NCBI RefSeq assembly: GCF_014222285.1
Contig: NZ_JACKZS010000023.1
Location: 1-58,456 of the forward strand
Reading direction: 5' to 3'
DNA: 58,456 nt
DNA from: Nostoc sp. UCD121
GTDB taxonomy: Bacteria > Cyanobacteriota > Cyanobacteriia > Cyanobacteriales > Nostocaceae
A program made the translations under genes and the position numbers. Positions 1-8,885 of the stretch are shown here, piece after piece (position 1 is the stretch's first letter; every line of letters begins with the position of its first letter). The notes under the pieces were generated by a model, which was given only the letters and a program-made list of their open reading frames with translations, was not told the origin of the DNA and ran no database searches.

Positions 1-78
1 GGGAGCAGGGGAGCAGGGGAGGCAGGGGAGAATAACAAATGACAAATGACCAATGACAAATGACAAATGACTATTTAA
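1..78. repeat. Low-complexity intergenic repeats
   Basis: The window opens with GGGGAGCA-type purine-rich units followed by tandem copies of the heptamer-like unit 'caaatga'. Such short tandem runs are common between genes in Nostoc-type genomes. They end just before the start codon of the first gene, so they form its immediate upstream region. No promoter can be assigned inside them. Confidence 0.7.
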
Positions 79-81
79 TTT

Positions 82-546
82 ATGAATCAAGATTTTACAC
101 AACAGTGGTTGACAGAAATCCAGGAACTCAGAGAGCAGATGGCTGCACTTCAGAGCGATCGCGATACGGCTTGGGAAAGTGCCCAAAAATGGCGACAGCT
201 TTACAACACAGAAGCAGAACAACGCCGCACAGATGCCCAACTGTCCCAACAGGCGATCGCATCACTCAAGGCAGACTTGCATAAACTCCGAGGTCTTGAG
301 GTCGAGACACTGGCTGCTGGGACATCACTAACAGCGATTCAGCAAGAGATAGAACAACTAAAATCTGTGGAGGAGTTACAAACTAAACTCATCGCCCTAA
401 TCAAAGAACGCGATCGCCTCTTGCAAGCTTTGAAAACTGAGCAGGATAATCATGGCCAAACCCGCAATAGCCTTACTACTGCTTTGGGTGATGCAATTGA
501 TAGCTTGACACAGGAACGAGCCAGAGGACAAAAAGAGAGTCAATGA
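82..546 (+). CDS. Small coiled-coil protein of unknown function
   Basis: A 154-residue hydrophilic protein with no signal peptide or membrane segment. Most of its length (about residues 10-120) is predicted by eye to be alpha-helical coiled coil, with regular Leu/Ile spacing and many Glu, Gln, Lys and Arg residues. It contains two GCGATCGC-type sites in coding frame and has codon use like its neighbours, which supports a real gene. It is convergent with the signalling operon that follows, and an 18-bp inverted repeat lies between them. I do not recognise a family; a structural or scaffold role is only a guess. Confidence 0.75.
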   Translation: MNQDFTQQWLTEIQELREQMAALQSDRDTAWESAQKWRQLYNTEAEQRRTDAQLSQQAIASLKADLHKLRGLEVETLAAGTSLTAIQQEIEQLKSVEELQTKLIALIKERDRLLQALKTEQDNHGQTRNSLTTALGDAIDSLTQERARGQKESQ

Positions 547-627
547 CCAGCGTGAACTTCGGTGATTTTGAATTCTTACAGCAGTTTTCAGGTATTTAGA
601 CCACGACTGAGACGGGGAAAGGGAAGA

Positions 628-690
628 GACGCGATAAATCGCCGTTTTTACAATAATCAGTCCTTTGTAGAGACGGCGATTTATCGCGTC
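628..690. repeat. Inverted repeat between convergent genes, possible terminator
   Basis: Perfect 18-bp arms, GACGCGATAAATCGCCGT (628-645) and its complement (673-690), separated by 27 nt. The arms resemble the 'AGAGACGCGAT' palindrome family also present at 6438-6461. The position between two convergent genes would suit a bidirectional terminator, although no clear T-run follows. Confidence 0.65.
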
Positions 691-733
691 TTTGTGATTT
701 TCTATATTGAGAGTGGTGTAAGTAACGCTATCC

Positions 734-3202
734 TTATCTCGGCTGAATGCCAGATACAATTAATGTTTCTATCGACTTGCTATCCAGGGGTTGGGAGAAA
801 AAATATCCCTGTGCGTATTTGCATTTCATAGCTCTAAGTTGTGCCAGTTGCTCTACTGTTTCTATGCCCTCAGCTATTACATCTATATTTAGACTCTCGG
901 CTAGGGTGATTATGGCCTGAACAATCTCCAAGTTTTCTCCATTAGCACCAATCTTAGTAATAAAAGAACGATCAATCTTCAGAGCATTACTCGGAAAGCG
1001 GTGCAGGTAACTCAACGATGAATAGCCTATGCCAAAATCATCTAAGTGTAATTGGATATTCATTTGTTGTAGTTGCAAGAGCATAGAAGTTGCTGACTGA
1101 ATATTTTGCATCAGTACGCTTTCAGTAATCTCCAACTTTAAATTACTGGCTTCCAGGGCAGCCTCTTGCATAATTTGGTTAATTTGCTCAATCAGATCGG
1201 GTTGTAAAAACTGTTTAGTGGAAAGATTTACACTGATTGTCAAAGGTGGATCAGTTGGAAATTGGATTTGCCAAGCATGCATCTGCCGACAAGCCTCCCC
1301 CAATACCCAATAACCAATAGGGATAATCAACCCAGTTTCTTCTGCTATTGGAATAAAGCTGTCTGGAGGAACTAATCCGTGTTGCGGATGTTGCCAGCGA
1401 ACGAGAGCCTCGAAGCCAATAATCTTGCAAGTTTCTAACAAAACAATTGGCTGGTAGTAAACCTGAAACTCCTGACGTTCAACTGCCCGTCGTAGATCCA
1501 TCTCTAACTCTAATAGCTTCGTTATTTGGGTGTACATGGTTGAGTCAAATATCTCATGGCGTGCCTTACCCAATGCTTTAGCGCGATACATTGCAATGTC
1601 AGCATCGCGCAGGAGTTGCTCTGGTAGGTTGTAACTACCCTTGCTCACGACGATGCCAATGCTGACGGTGGTAAATACCTCATATCCTCTGAGTGTGAAC
1701 GCAGATGTCAAAGCTTCGTGTATCCGCTCCACTACGCCTATTGCGTCATTGATGTTGTTGATATCATCAAGCAGAATTGTAAACTCATCTCCCCCAAGAC
1801 GGGCAACTGTGTCTCCAGCACGTACACAGTTTTCCAGTCTGCGAGCAAGGGCAGTTAGTAGTTGATCGCCAATCATGTGACCGAGACTGTCGTTGACAAC
1901 TTTGAAGCGATCTAAATCTAGAAACAGAACCGCAAATGTATAATCTGCACGTCGTTTTGCCAACATCAGCGCCCGTTCTAGCCGTTCCATAAATAAGGCG
2001 CGGTTTGGCAGACTGGTTAGTATATCGTGAAAAGCATCATGAATTAATTGCGCCTCCGCAAGTTTTAGAGCAGTAATATTGCGGGAAATACTCAAGACAA
2101 AGTATACAGAGCCATCGCTAGCCAATTCAGGCACAAGACGGGTATGATAATGTTTTGTTTGGGCAGCGATCGCTAAAGTGCATTCAAACTCGGTTTCTTG
2201 CTTAGTTTGGAAAACTTGCCCAAGCTTGCGATCGCATATCCGGCAAAATTCTTCCGGTAGATTTAACTCTGCGTTTGTCTTGCCAATAAATGTTTCGGCT
2301 GATATCCCTGTAACCTTCTCAATAGCTGGATTAACGTAAACGTAGCGTAATTGAGGGTTAAATCTGGAAATAATATCGGGTGCATTTTCAACTAGTGCTT
2401 TGAATTCTTGCTGGCGACGCGCTAGTGCCGCCAATATCTGCTTGCGCTCGGTGATATCCTGAAAAACAAGAACTGCACCCGTAATGTTACCGTTGTCATC
2501 TTTAATCGCTGCAATACTATCATCAATTGGGATTTCTGCACCGTTTCTAGTAATAAGTATAGTTTGTTCTGGTAGACCGACAGTAACACCCGATTGAAGG
2601 ACTTGCGTTATCGGACTTTCAATTATTATCCGAGTTTCTTCATGAGCAATATTGAATATTTCTGTTGCTTCTTTTCCAAAGGCATCTGAATAATTCCAAC
2701 CCGTCAGTTCTTCTGCGATAGGATTCATAAAAGTCACAGTTCCAGATGCATCGCTAGTAATCACAGCATCGCCAATACTTTTGAGTACAGTAGTCAGCCA
2801 TTGTTCATTCTGTTTTAATTTTTTTTCTGTTCGATGTTTGGAAAGGGTGATTTCAATAGTGAACTTTAATTCCTTTTCTTTAAAAGGCTTAAGAATGTAG
2901 CCAAACGGCTCTGTTATCTTTGCTCGATCCAATGTTGATTCATCTGCATTAGCAGTCAGATATATTATTGGAACATTAAAAATATTATGAATTATCTGAG
3001 CCGCCTCCACACCGTCCATCTTTCCTTTGAGATGAATATCCATTAGAACTAAATCTAGAGAATCATCTGCTGCTTTCCTAATTGCTTCTTCTCCAGAATC
3101 GGCAAGCCCCAGAACAGTGTATCCAAATTTCCTTAGCCGACTTTGTATATCCATTGCCACGATGATTTCATCTTCAACAACTAATATATTGACTGAGTTC
3201 AT
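734..3202 (-). CDS. Response regulator with PAS, GGDEF and EAL domains
   Basis: An 822-residue cytoplasmic cyclic-di-GMP enzyme. Order: receiver domain (about 1-125, phospho-acceptor Asp in LVLMDIHLKG), two PAS domains (about 135-380), GGDEF (about 385-545) and EAL (about 555-815). The cyclase motif LGGDEF is intact, with an RAGD inhibitory site five residues upstream. The phosphodiesterase domain keeps EALVRW, the NLS motif, DDFGIGYSS, the KID lysine and AEGIET, so both activities look possible. It is the last gene of a four-gene operon, 21 nt after the preceding kinase gene, and is probably its output module. Which activity dominates cannot be told from sequence. Confidence 0.93.
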   Translation of the reverse strand: MNSVNILVVEDEIIVAMDIQSRLRKFGYTVLGLADSGEEAIRKAADDSLDLVLMDIHLKGKMDGVEAAQIIHNIFNVPIIYLTANADESTLDRAKITEPFGYILKPFKEKELKFTIEITLSKHRTEKKLKQNEQWLTTVLKSIGDAVITSDASGTVTFMNPIAEELTGWNYSDAFGKEATEIFNIAHEETRIIIESPITQVLQSGVTVGLPEQTILITRNGAEIPIDDSIAAIKDDNGNITGAVLVFQDITERKQILAALARRQQEFKALVENAPDIISRFNPQLRYVYVNPAIEKVTGISAETFIGKTNAELNLPEEFCRICDRKLGQVFQTKQETEFECTLAIAAQTKHYHTRLVPELASDGSVYFVLSISRNITALKLAEAQLIHDAFHDILTSLPNRALFMERLERALMLAKRRADYTFAVLFLDLDRFKVVNDSLGHMIGDQLLTALARRLENCVRAGDTVARLGGDEFTILLDDINNINDAIGVVERIHEALTSAFTLRGYEVFTTVSIGIVVSKGSYNLPEQLLRDADIAMYRAKALGKARHEIFDSTMYTQITKLLELEMDLRRAVERQEFQVYYQPIVLLETCKIIGFEALVRWQHPQHGLVPPDSFIPIAEETGLIIPIGYWVLGEACRQMHAWQIQFPTDPPLTISVNLSTKQFLQPDLIEQINQIMQEAALEASNLKLEITESVLMQNIQSATSMLLQLQQMNIQLHLDDFGIGYSSLSYLHRFPSNALKIDRSFITKIGANGENLEIVQAIITLAESLNIDVIAEGIETVEQLAQLRAMKCKYAQGYFFSQPLDSKSIETLIVSGIQPR

Positions 3203-3223
3203 GATTTTATTTATATTATGAGA

Positions 3224-4267
3224 TTAGATATTTTTAGCCGGAAATATAATGTTATACTTCACTCCGTTATAGCTGACAAAATTGATATTGCCTTGAAGCT
3301 GATGTGTTAGACCTTTTACTAATCGCAGTCCTAATGATTCTGTAGCTTGAAAGTCAAAATCTTTAGCAAAACCGACACCATTATCACTGATAATAAGTGT
3401 AAATAAATTTGCTTCTATGGAGTAAAAGTCAATACAAATTTCTCCCGGTTCTCTTTGGGGAAAAGCATATTTTAGGGAATTTGAAATAAGTTCATTGATA
3501 ATCAACCCGCAAGGAATAGCTGCATCAATAGCTAGAAAAACCTCTTCAACGTTCATTTTCAAGGTAATAGCACTAGAATTAACGTTGTATGAATAAAATA
3601 AATTATTGACTAAATCTTGAATATAGTCAGCAAAATTAATCTTTGCCAAGTCTTGAGATTGATATAGTTTCTCGTGGATCAAAGCCATTGATTCAATCCG
3701 GTTCTGGCTATCTTTGAATACCTCAAGGGCTTGATTGTCCTTGAGATATTCTGCTTGCAGGTTGAGCAGACTAGAAATAATCTGCAAATTATTTTTTACC
3801 CGGTGATGAATTTCTTTCAATAGCACCTCTTTTTCTTGAAGCGATGCTTTAATTTGCTCTTCTGCTTGTTTACGCTGCTGTCTCACCTGGGACTCACGCA
3901 ACTCGCGGGCAACAGCAGGGATAAGCCGTGCTAAATTGCCTTTGATAATGTAGTCATGGGCACCAGCTTTCATGGCGGCTACTGCGGTATCTTCACCAAT
4001 AGTCCCTGAGACAATAATGAATGGCAGGTCAAGTCCACTTTCCTTAACCTGCTTTAATGCAGCAGGGGCGCTAAAGGTGGGCATAGAATAATCACAGATG
4101 ACAATATCCCATGTTTGTCCTGCGATCGCAGCTTTCATGGCTGTGGGTGTATCAACTCTTTCAAAGGTTATTTCATAGTCGCCACGTTGCAGTTCACGTA
4201 GCAGCAACAAAGCGTCATCTTCTGAATCCTCAACAAGTAATACGCGCAGAGGTGTACCCATACCCAT
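3224..4267 (-). CDS. Hybrid receiver-HisKA_2 sensor histidine kinase
   Basis: A 347-residue protein with an N-terminal receiver domain (about 5-125, Asp in [10 protein letters not shown]) joined by a short helix to a HisKA_2 (LytS/PdtaS-type) kinase. The phosphorylated His lies in [11 protein letters not shown] near residue 155, and the ATPase domain (about 240-345) has the N-box [13 protein letters not shown] and a DNGVGF motif. There is no membrane segment, so it is a soluble relay that probably takes phosphate from, or responds to, an upstream partner. The start is 5 nt after the previous stop, indicating translational coupling. The start could also be the Met at residue 3. Confidence 0.9.
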   Translation of the reverse strand: MGMGTPLRVLLVEDSEDDALLLLRELQRGDYEITFERVDTPTAMKAAIAGQTWDIVICDYSMPTFSAPAALKQVKESGLDLPFIIVSGTIGEDTAVAAMKAGAHDYIIKGNLARLIPAVARELRESQVRQQRKQAEEQIKASLQEKEVLLKEIHHRVKNNLQIISSLLNLQAEYLKDNQALEVFKDSQNRIESMALIHEKLYQSQDLAKINFADYIQDLVNNLFYSYNVNSSAITLKMNVEEVFLAIDAAIPCGLIINELISNSLKYAFPQREPGEICIDFYSIEANLFTLIISDNGVGFAKDFDFQATESLGLRLVKGLTHQLQGNINFVSYNGVKYNIIFPAKNI

Positions 4268-4272
4268 CTAAA

Positions 4273-4701
4273 CTATACTCTTGGTGGTGATTCGTTTAAG
4301 ACAAACCAGTACAACCCTAGTTGTCGAACTGCTTCACTGAATTGGGAAAAGTCTACTGGTTTCCGAACATAGCTGTTGGCACCTAAGCTATAACCATTGA
4401 TTAAGTCTTGCTCCTCCTTGGACGAAGTGAGAATGACGACGGGAAGAATTTTTGTCCTTTCGTCAGCCCGCAGGTGTCGCAAAACTTCCAAGCCATCCAT
4501 TTTAGGCAACTTCAAATCCAACAGGATGAGATGTGGCATAACGCTCATATCGCGTTCAACGTAAATACCTTTACCAAAGAGATAATCTAGAGCTTCTACC
4601 CCATCATGTGCCACTACCACCTCGTTCATAATGTTGTTTTTCTTCAGTGCCCGTAAGGTTAACGCCTCATCGTCAGGATTGTCTTCTACTAATAGAATCA
4701 T
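4273..4701 (-). CDS. Single-domain response regulator (Rcp1-like)
   Basis: A 142-residue stand-alone CheY-like receiver. It has the acidic pocket VEDNPDDE, the phospho-acceptor Asp in LILLDLKLPKMDG, the conserved Thr/Ser in VVILTSS and the Lys in VRKPVDF. The 'NPDDE' N-terminus and length match the Rcp1 family that pairs with cyanobacterial phytochromes and CHASE3 kinases. It lies 20 nt downstream of such a CHASE3 kinase and is its likely direct phosphate acceptor. It has no output domain and would act by shuttling phosphate or by protein contact. Confidence 0.9.
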   Translation of the reverse strand: MILLVEDNPDDEALTLRALKKNNIMNEVVVAHDGVEALDYLFGKGIYVERDMSVMPHLILLDLKLPKMDGLEVLRHLRADERTKILPVVILTSSKEEQDLINGYSLGANSYVRKPVDFSQFSEAVRQLGLYWFVLNESPPRV

Positions 4702-4721
4702 GTTGTATGTTTTCCTTATAG

Positions 4722-6215
4722 TTAAAGGGTGAAGTAAAATGTTGCGCCTTGTTCCACTGCGCTTTCAGCCCAGACACGGCCACCATGACGGTGAATAATC
4801 CTTTGCACAGTAGCTAATCCGATGCCAGTGCCTTCAAACTCAGTCATGGCGTGCAGGCGCTGAAAAGCACCGAAAAGTTTCTCAACATAGGCCATATCGA
4901 AGCCTGTGCCATCATCACGGACAAAATACACATGGGTGTCATCTTGCTGCAAAAGCCCAAATTCTATGCGGGCTTTTTGATGTTTTCCTGTAAACTTCCA
5001 CGCATTACCCAGCAGGTTTCCTAGGACTATCCGTAACAGATGAGCATCACCATTAGTAACCAATCCCGGGGCTATGACAAACTCTACTTGGCGTTCTGGT
5101 TGGGTTTTGTGCAACTCTGTAGCGATCGCCTCCACCAGTGCGCTTAGATCAACCTTTTCGGAACGCATCTCACTGCGCGTCAATCGTGACAGATTCAATA
5201 AATCGTCGATCAGTTGTGCCATTCGCTGGGTGGCTGCACGCACTCGCTGGAGGTAGTTTTGGCCTAGTGTGTCTAGCTTGTCACCATAATCTTCTAGTAG
5301 TGCTTGACTAAAACCATCGATACTCCGCAAGGGGGCCCGCAGATCGTGAGATACAGAATAACTAAATGCTTCCATCTCTTTATTAGTGGCTTCGAGTTGT
5401 GCTGTGCGTTCTGCAACTCGCTGCTCAAGCTGGACATTCAGCCGCAGAATCTCTGACTCTGCCTTTTTACGCTCATTAATTTCAGTTTGCAATTCTTCGT
5501 TAGTGTTTCTCAGTTCGGCAGTCCGTTTGTTAACCTCTATTTCTAATTCATCACGAGCCTTTTGCAGAGAATTTTCCATCCGCTTGCGTTTGACGAGTTC
5601 CTGATTGGTGATCGTGGCTGCTAAACCGACGATAACAGAAGCTACAATACTGCCAAAAATAGTTAGCACAGTTGTTTGATGAGCGCTGGCGTTCGCCTCT
5701 ATTGACCTCTGTTTCAACAACTCATTTTCTTCATTCTCCATAGCTGTAGTGAGCATTCGGATGTCCTCCATGATTTGCTGACCCCGATCTGTCTGAACTA
5801 TTTGCAGTGCGGACTCTAAATCTTTGCTCCTTGCGTTAATCGCCTGTTCAATCAAAACCAGTTTTTTGGCAATCAAGGGTTCAAGGCGATCGAGCCGCCG
5901 TTGTTGATTGGGGTTATCCGTAGTCAATTGGCGCAGAGCCTTAAGTTTCTGAACAATCTCGTCAGTTGCTATGCGATAGGGTTCGAGATACCGTTTTTTG
6001 CCCGTAAGAAGATAGCCCCGTTGTCCAGTTTCTGCATCCTTGATCTGTGACATTATTTCTTTTGTCTTTTCAAGTACCTCGCGTGTATGTGTTACCCATT
6101 GAGCGTTTTCTCTATACTGAAGCAAACTCAGATACGAAACTACGCCGATACCAGTCATAATTGCTACTGCTATTACAAAACTGCCCGTATTCTTTTTGTA
6201 AATAGCCCATTTCAT
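4722..6215 (-). CDS. CHASE3-domain membrane sensor histidine kinase
   Basis: A 497-residue kinase and the first gene of the operon. It has a transmembrane helix near 12-31, an extracytoplasmic CHASE3 domain (about 35-175, with the typical [13 protein letters not shown] motif), a second helix near 180-200 and a long coiled coil (about 205-275). The HisKA domain has the His in [12 protein letters not shown], and the C-terminal ATPase has the motifs [19 protein letters not shown] and GTGIGLATV. All catalytic motifs look intact. The CHASE3 ligand is unknown. No PAS or GAF domain lies between the membrane and the kinase core, so sensing probably occurs through CHASE3 itself. Confidence 0.92.
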   Translation of the reverse strand: MKWAIYKKNTGSFVIAVAIMTGIGVVSYLSLLQYRENAQWVTHTREVLEKTKEIMSQIKDAETGQRGYLLTGKKRYLEPYRIATDEIVQKLKALRQLTTDNPNQQRRLDRLEPLIAKKLVLIEQAINARSKDLESALQIVQTDRGQQIMEDIRMLTTAMENEENELLKQRSIEANASAHQTTVLTIFGSIVASVIVGLAATITNQELVKRKRMENSLQKARDELEIEVNKRTAELRNTNEELQTEINERKKAESEILRLNVQLEQRVAERTAQLEATNKEMEAFSYSVSHDLRAPLRSIDGFSQALLEDYGDKLDTLGQNYLQRVRAATQRMAQLIDDLLNLSRLTRSEMRSEKVDLSALVEAIATELHKTQPERQVEFVIAPGLVTNGDAHLLRIVLGNLLGNAWKFTGKHQKARIEFGLLQQDDTHVYFVRDDGTGFDMAYVEKLFGAFQRLHAMTEFEGTGIGLATVQRIIHRHGGRVWAESAVEQGATFYFTL

Positions 6216-6964
6216 TTTTTACCTTCCTAATTGAAAAAGTAGCTGTTGACTAAAGTAGTAAAAACGATGAGCCAGCTCTTTAGACGGTTAACAGTCGCTA
6301 TATACTGGCATTAGAGCATCACCGCGCCCCAGCTCAAGCGGCTATATCTTCGTTCCAGCAAACAATATCCATGAAAAACCTTTGGCTTGTTGAATAAGAA
6401 GTATGAAAATGATTTTGTTTAATATCAAAACCCATACAGAGACGCGATATATAGCGTCTCTACCTTTTGATTCATACTTCTTATTCAGCAATGCCAAAGG
6501 TTTTTCACGGTACTACTCATCATAGTCGTGCTAAATAATACCAAATTTTTTAACTTTTAGAGCAAACTAGCTCTAATAAAGGATATCTATATTAGTGAAT
6601 TATTGTGAGCGTATATTTTCTGACTCATAAGAAGGCAAATAAGAAATTTTGTTCAATATTTCAGTATATTTCCTTAGCCAGATTCAATAGATTTTTGCTT
6701 GCATAGATCGTCTAAATGTGATAATTGCATCTGTAATTATACTTAATAGTTTTTGATTGTATTAGCTTGATATTGAATTGACTTGTAAGATACGTGGATT
6801 AGATAGAGACATAAAGTAATCTAGGGGAACAAGGGCATAGCAAGTCCATATTTCAAAGCATGGGCTTGCTATGCCTCTACGACAAATCTATCTGTATGTA
6901 TCAGAGTTTTCGTGAATTAGTATTACGCTTCGGAATTGCTGAAATAAGGTAAAAATAATAGGGT
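6216..6964. other. Gene-free region between divergent genes
   Basis: About 750 bases without a credible gene, between the signalling operon and the TPR gene, so it holds the promoters of both. The recognisable structure is the hairpin element at 6371-6508. The rest is AT-rich, with no clear operator, RNA gene or pseudogene. A weaker repeat, 'catagcaagtcc...gggcttgctatg', lies at about 6835-6872. Confidence 0.6.
6371..6508. repeat. MITE-like element with nested hairpins
   Basis: Two near-complementary arms of about 37 nt (6371-6407 and 6471-6508) share the blocks TGAAAAACCTTTGGC and TGAATAAGAAGTATGAA, with one inserted base and one mismatch between the blocks. Between them lies a second hairpin, AGAGACGC (6438-6445) with its complement (6454-6461). 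The nested structure looks like a small non-autonomous element into whose centre another repeat has inserted. Confidence 0.65.
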
Positions 6965-7012
6965 ATGGGGAAATTACCTCATGTAACTAACTCAAGGCAA
7001 GGTAAAGTACCC

Positions 7013-8239
7013 ATGCTCAGGCGCTTAATTGTGATTGTTACTACCGCTATACTCTTTAGCAACTCCTTAACGCTGGCACAGACTAAAAAGCCCAAACCAC
7101 CGGATAAATTTCCTCCTAGCCCCTTAGAAATTACCACACCCGATCCATTGCTACCACGTTTGCCCAAGGATAAACAGCCGTTAACTCTCCAAGAACAGCA
7201 AAACTTAGAACCAGCACTAGATGCCTTAAACCAACAAGCAGCAGCGAAACTGCAAGCAGGAGATCAGGTGGCGGCGTTTGAAATTTGGAACCGGGAACTT
7301 CGCTTGCGACGCTTTTTAGGTTCGTTCGCAGAGGTGCAAGCACTATCACGAGTCGGGGCGATCGCTTGGAAGCAAAATGATGGGGAAGAAGTACAATATA
7401 TTACGCAGCGATTACAAGCAATTCAAAAGCAGGTGCAATCTCAGAAAACAACTGCCCAAGTTGATCTGGAATTATGGCGATCGCTAGCCCAAGCTTACCA
7501 AAATGTGCGATCTATTAAACTAGCTGTAGAAGCTTACGACCAAGTTTTGTTGGTGGTGCGGCAGCAAAAAGATCCAGCAGCAGTGGTAGAAATGCTTAAG
7601 ACAATTGGGGAACTACATTTAAGTTGGTTTGATTATACCAAAGCCGCCCCAGTCTACGAGGAATTATTGAGTTTAGCTACTTCTCAAAGCGAACGTGTAA
7701 GCGAGGTGACATATCTGCAACGGCTGGCTTACATTTACGAGCAGACACAACAACCGCAGCAGTCATTGAATGTACTTAATAAACTAGTTGAAATTTACAC
7801 TAGTGAAAATAATCTTACTGAAATCCCAGAATTAAAGCTAGCGATCGCTGCAAATTACGAATCTCTAGCCAAGAAAGATCCTAATTTACTGCTAGAAGCT
7901 TTTCAAAATTATCAAGAAGCTTATACCACTGCTTGGCAATTACGCGAGTATGTTCGTGCTGGCGACGCTTTGCAGAAGTTAATTGCACTGTACCGTTCTC
8001 AAGGACAAATAGACGAGGCTTTGCAGGCTAGCCAAATTCTTGTACAGATACAGACACAATCTGCCAACTTTTACGGGATAATGCAAGCTTATGACCAAAT
8101 TGGGCAATTGTATCTAGAACAGAAAGATTTTCCTCAAGCATTAACAGCTTTTAAAAAAGGATTGGAAATAGCACAACAACTAAAACATGAAGAAGCATAC
8201 TTTACTAAGCAAATTGAAAAAGTATCATCTAATCGGTAA
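7013..8239 (+). CDS. Secreted or periplasmic tetratricopeptide-repeat protein
   Basis: A protein of about 408 residues. Starting at Met 7013 gives a typical signal peptide (MLRRLIVIVTTAILF, cut near LAQ) and a purine-rich AAGGTAAAG upstream. The in-frame Met at 6965 would add 16 residues before the signal and has no clear ribosome site, so I prefer 7013. A Pro-rich stretch (about 25-60) is followed by helical TPR units, for example around 'LWRSLAQAYQNV', 'VVEMLKTIGELH', 'AYDQIGQLYLEQ' and 'ALTAFKKGLEIA'. TPR proteins mediate protein contacts. No enzymatic domain is visible and the partner is unknown. Confidence 0.82.
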   Translation: MLRRLIVIVTTAILFSNSLTLAQTKKPKPPDKFPPSPLEITTPDPLLPRLPKDKQPLTLQEQQNLEPALDALNQQAAAKLQAGDQVAAFEIWNRELRLRRFLGSFAEVQALSRVGAIAWKQNDGEEVQYITQRLQAIQKQVQSQKTTAQVDLELWRSLAQAYQNVRSIKLAVEAYDQVLLVVRQQKDPAAVVEMLKTIGELHLSWFDYTKAAPVYEELLSLATSQSERVSEVTYLQRLAYIYEQTQQPQQSLNVLNKLVEIYTSENNLTEIPELKLAIAANYESLAKKDPNLLLEAFQNYQEAYTTAWQLREYVRAGDALQKLIALYRSQGQIDEALQASQILVQIQTQSANFYGIMQAYDQIGQLYLEQKDFPQALTAFKKGLEIAQQLKHEEAYFTKQIEKVSSNR

Positions 8240-8273
8240 TACCTATGTAATTGATATTCAACTTAGATGCTTT

Positions 8274-8837
8274 TCAGCTTAATACATCTTCATATATTTC
8301 TGCGATCGCACACCGAAAATCAACGCTAGCTAAATGCACTTCTTGTTCTTGTTCATAAGGATAAAGTACCCACTGTCCTTGCTCATTGCGGCGGAAGCAT
8401 TCTACACTCATTCGGTCTGGTGAAATTAGCACATATTCTTGTAGTGATTCTAAGTGTCGATAACTAGCGAATTTCTTGCCTCTATCATAGCCTTCTGTTG
8501 ACTCAGAAAGCACTTCGATAATTAGGCAAGGATAAGATTTAAAATATTCACATTCTCTATCTCGTGTGTCACAAGTCACCATGACATCAGGATAGAAATA
8601 ACGGTTGATGACATCAATCTGTGCTTTCATGTCCAACATATAGACACGGCATCCACTACCCCGGAGATGGTTTCGTAAAAGCATAGATACATTCATGCTA
8701 ACTGTGACATGAGCATCACTTGCCCCTGCCATCGCGTAGACTTGTCCATCAATATACTCGTGTTTGATTTCACTTACTTTCTCACCTTCTAGATATTCTT
8801 CTGGAGAGATATAGTACTCACTTTGGCTGATGACCAT
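8274..8837 (-). CDS. Uma2 family (DUF820) restriction endonuclease-like protein
   Basis: A 187-residue protein of the Uma2/DUF820 family, which is greatly expanded in cyanobacteria and has a PD-(D/E)XK nuclease-like fold. Typical features are the N-terminal 'SPEEYLEGE', 'HEYIDGQVYAMAGAS', the catalytic-type Asp in YFYPDVMVTCD and the acidic residue in CLIIEVLSEST. The length is usual for the family. It lies downstream of the efflux cluster with a 48-nt gap and may or may not be co-transcribed. The biological role of the family is not established; a nuclease role is inferred from fold only. Confidence 0.9.
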   Translation of the reverse strand: MVISQSEYYISPEEYLEGEKVSEIKHEYIDGQVYAMAGASDAHVTVSMNVSMLLRNHLRGSGCRVYMLDMKAQIDVINRYFYPDVMVTCDTRDRECEYFKSYPCLIIEVLSESTEGYDRGKKFASYRHLESLQEYVLISPDRMSVECFRRNEQGQWVLYPYEQEQEVHLASVDFRCAIAEIYEDVLS

Positions 8838-8885
8838 TTTAGTACCTTAGTAGTTTTATCAAATATTTTAACCCATACAACAAAT

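Noticed and set aside
60..284. 74-codon frame overlapping the first gene
   Set aside because: It is out of frame with the coiled-coil gene that covers the same bases, has odd residue content and no ribosome site.
397..831. Frames on both strands around the inverted repeat
   Set aside because: They arise from the repeat and from antisense of real genes; no family resemblance or start signal.
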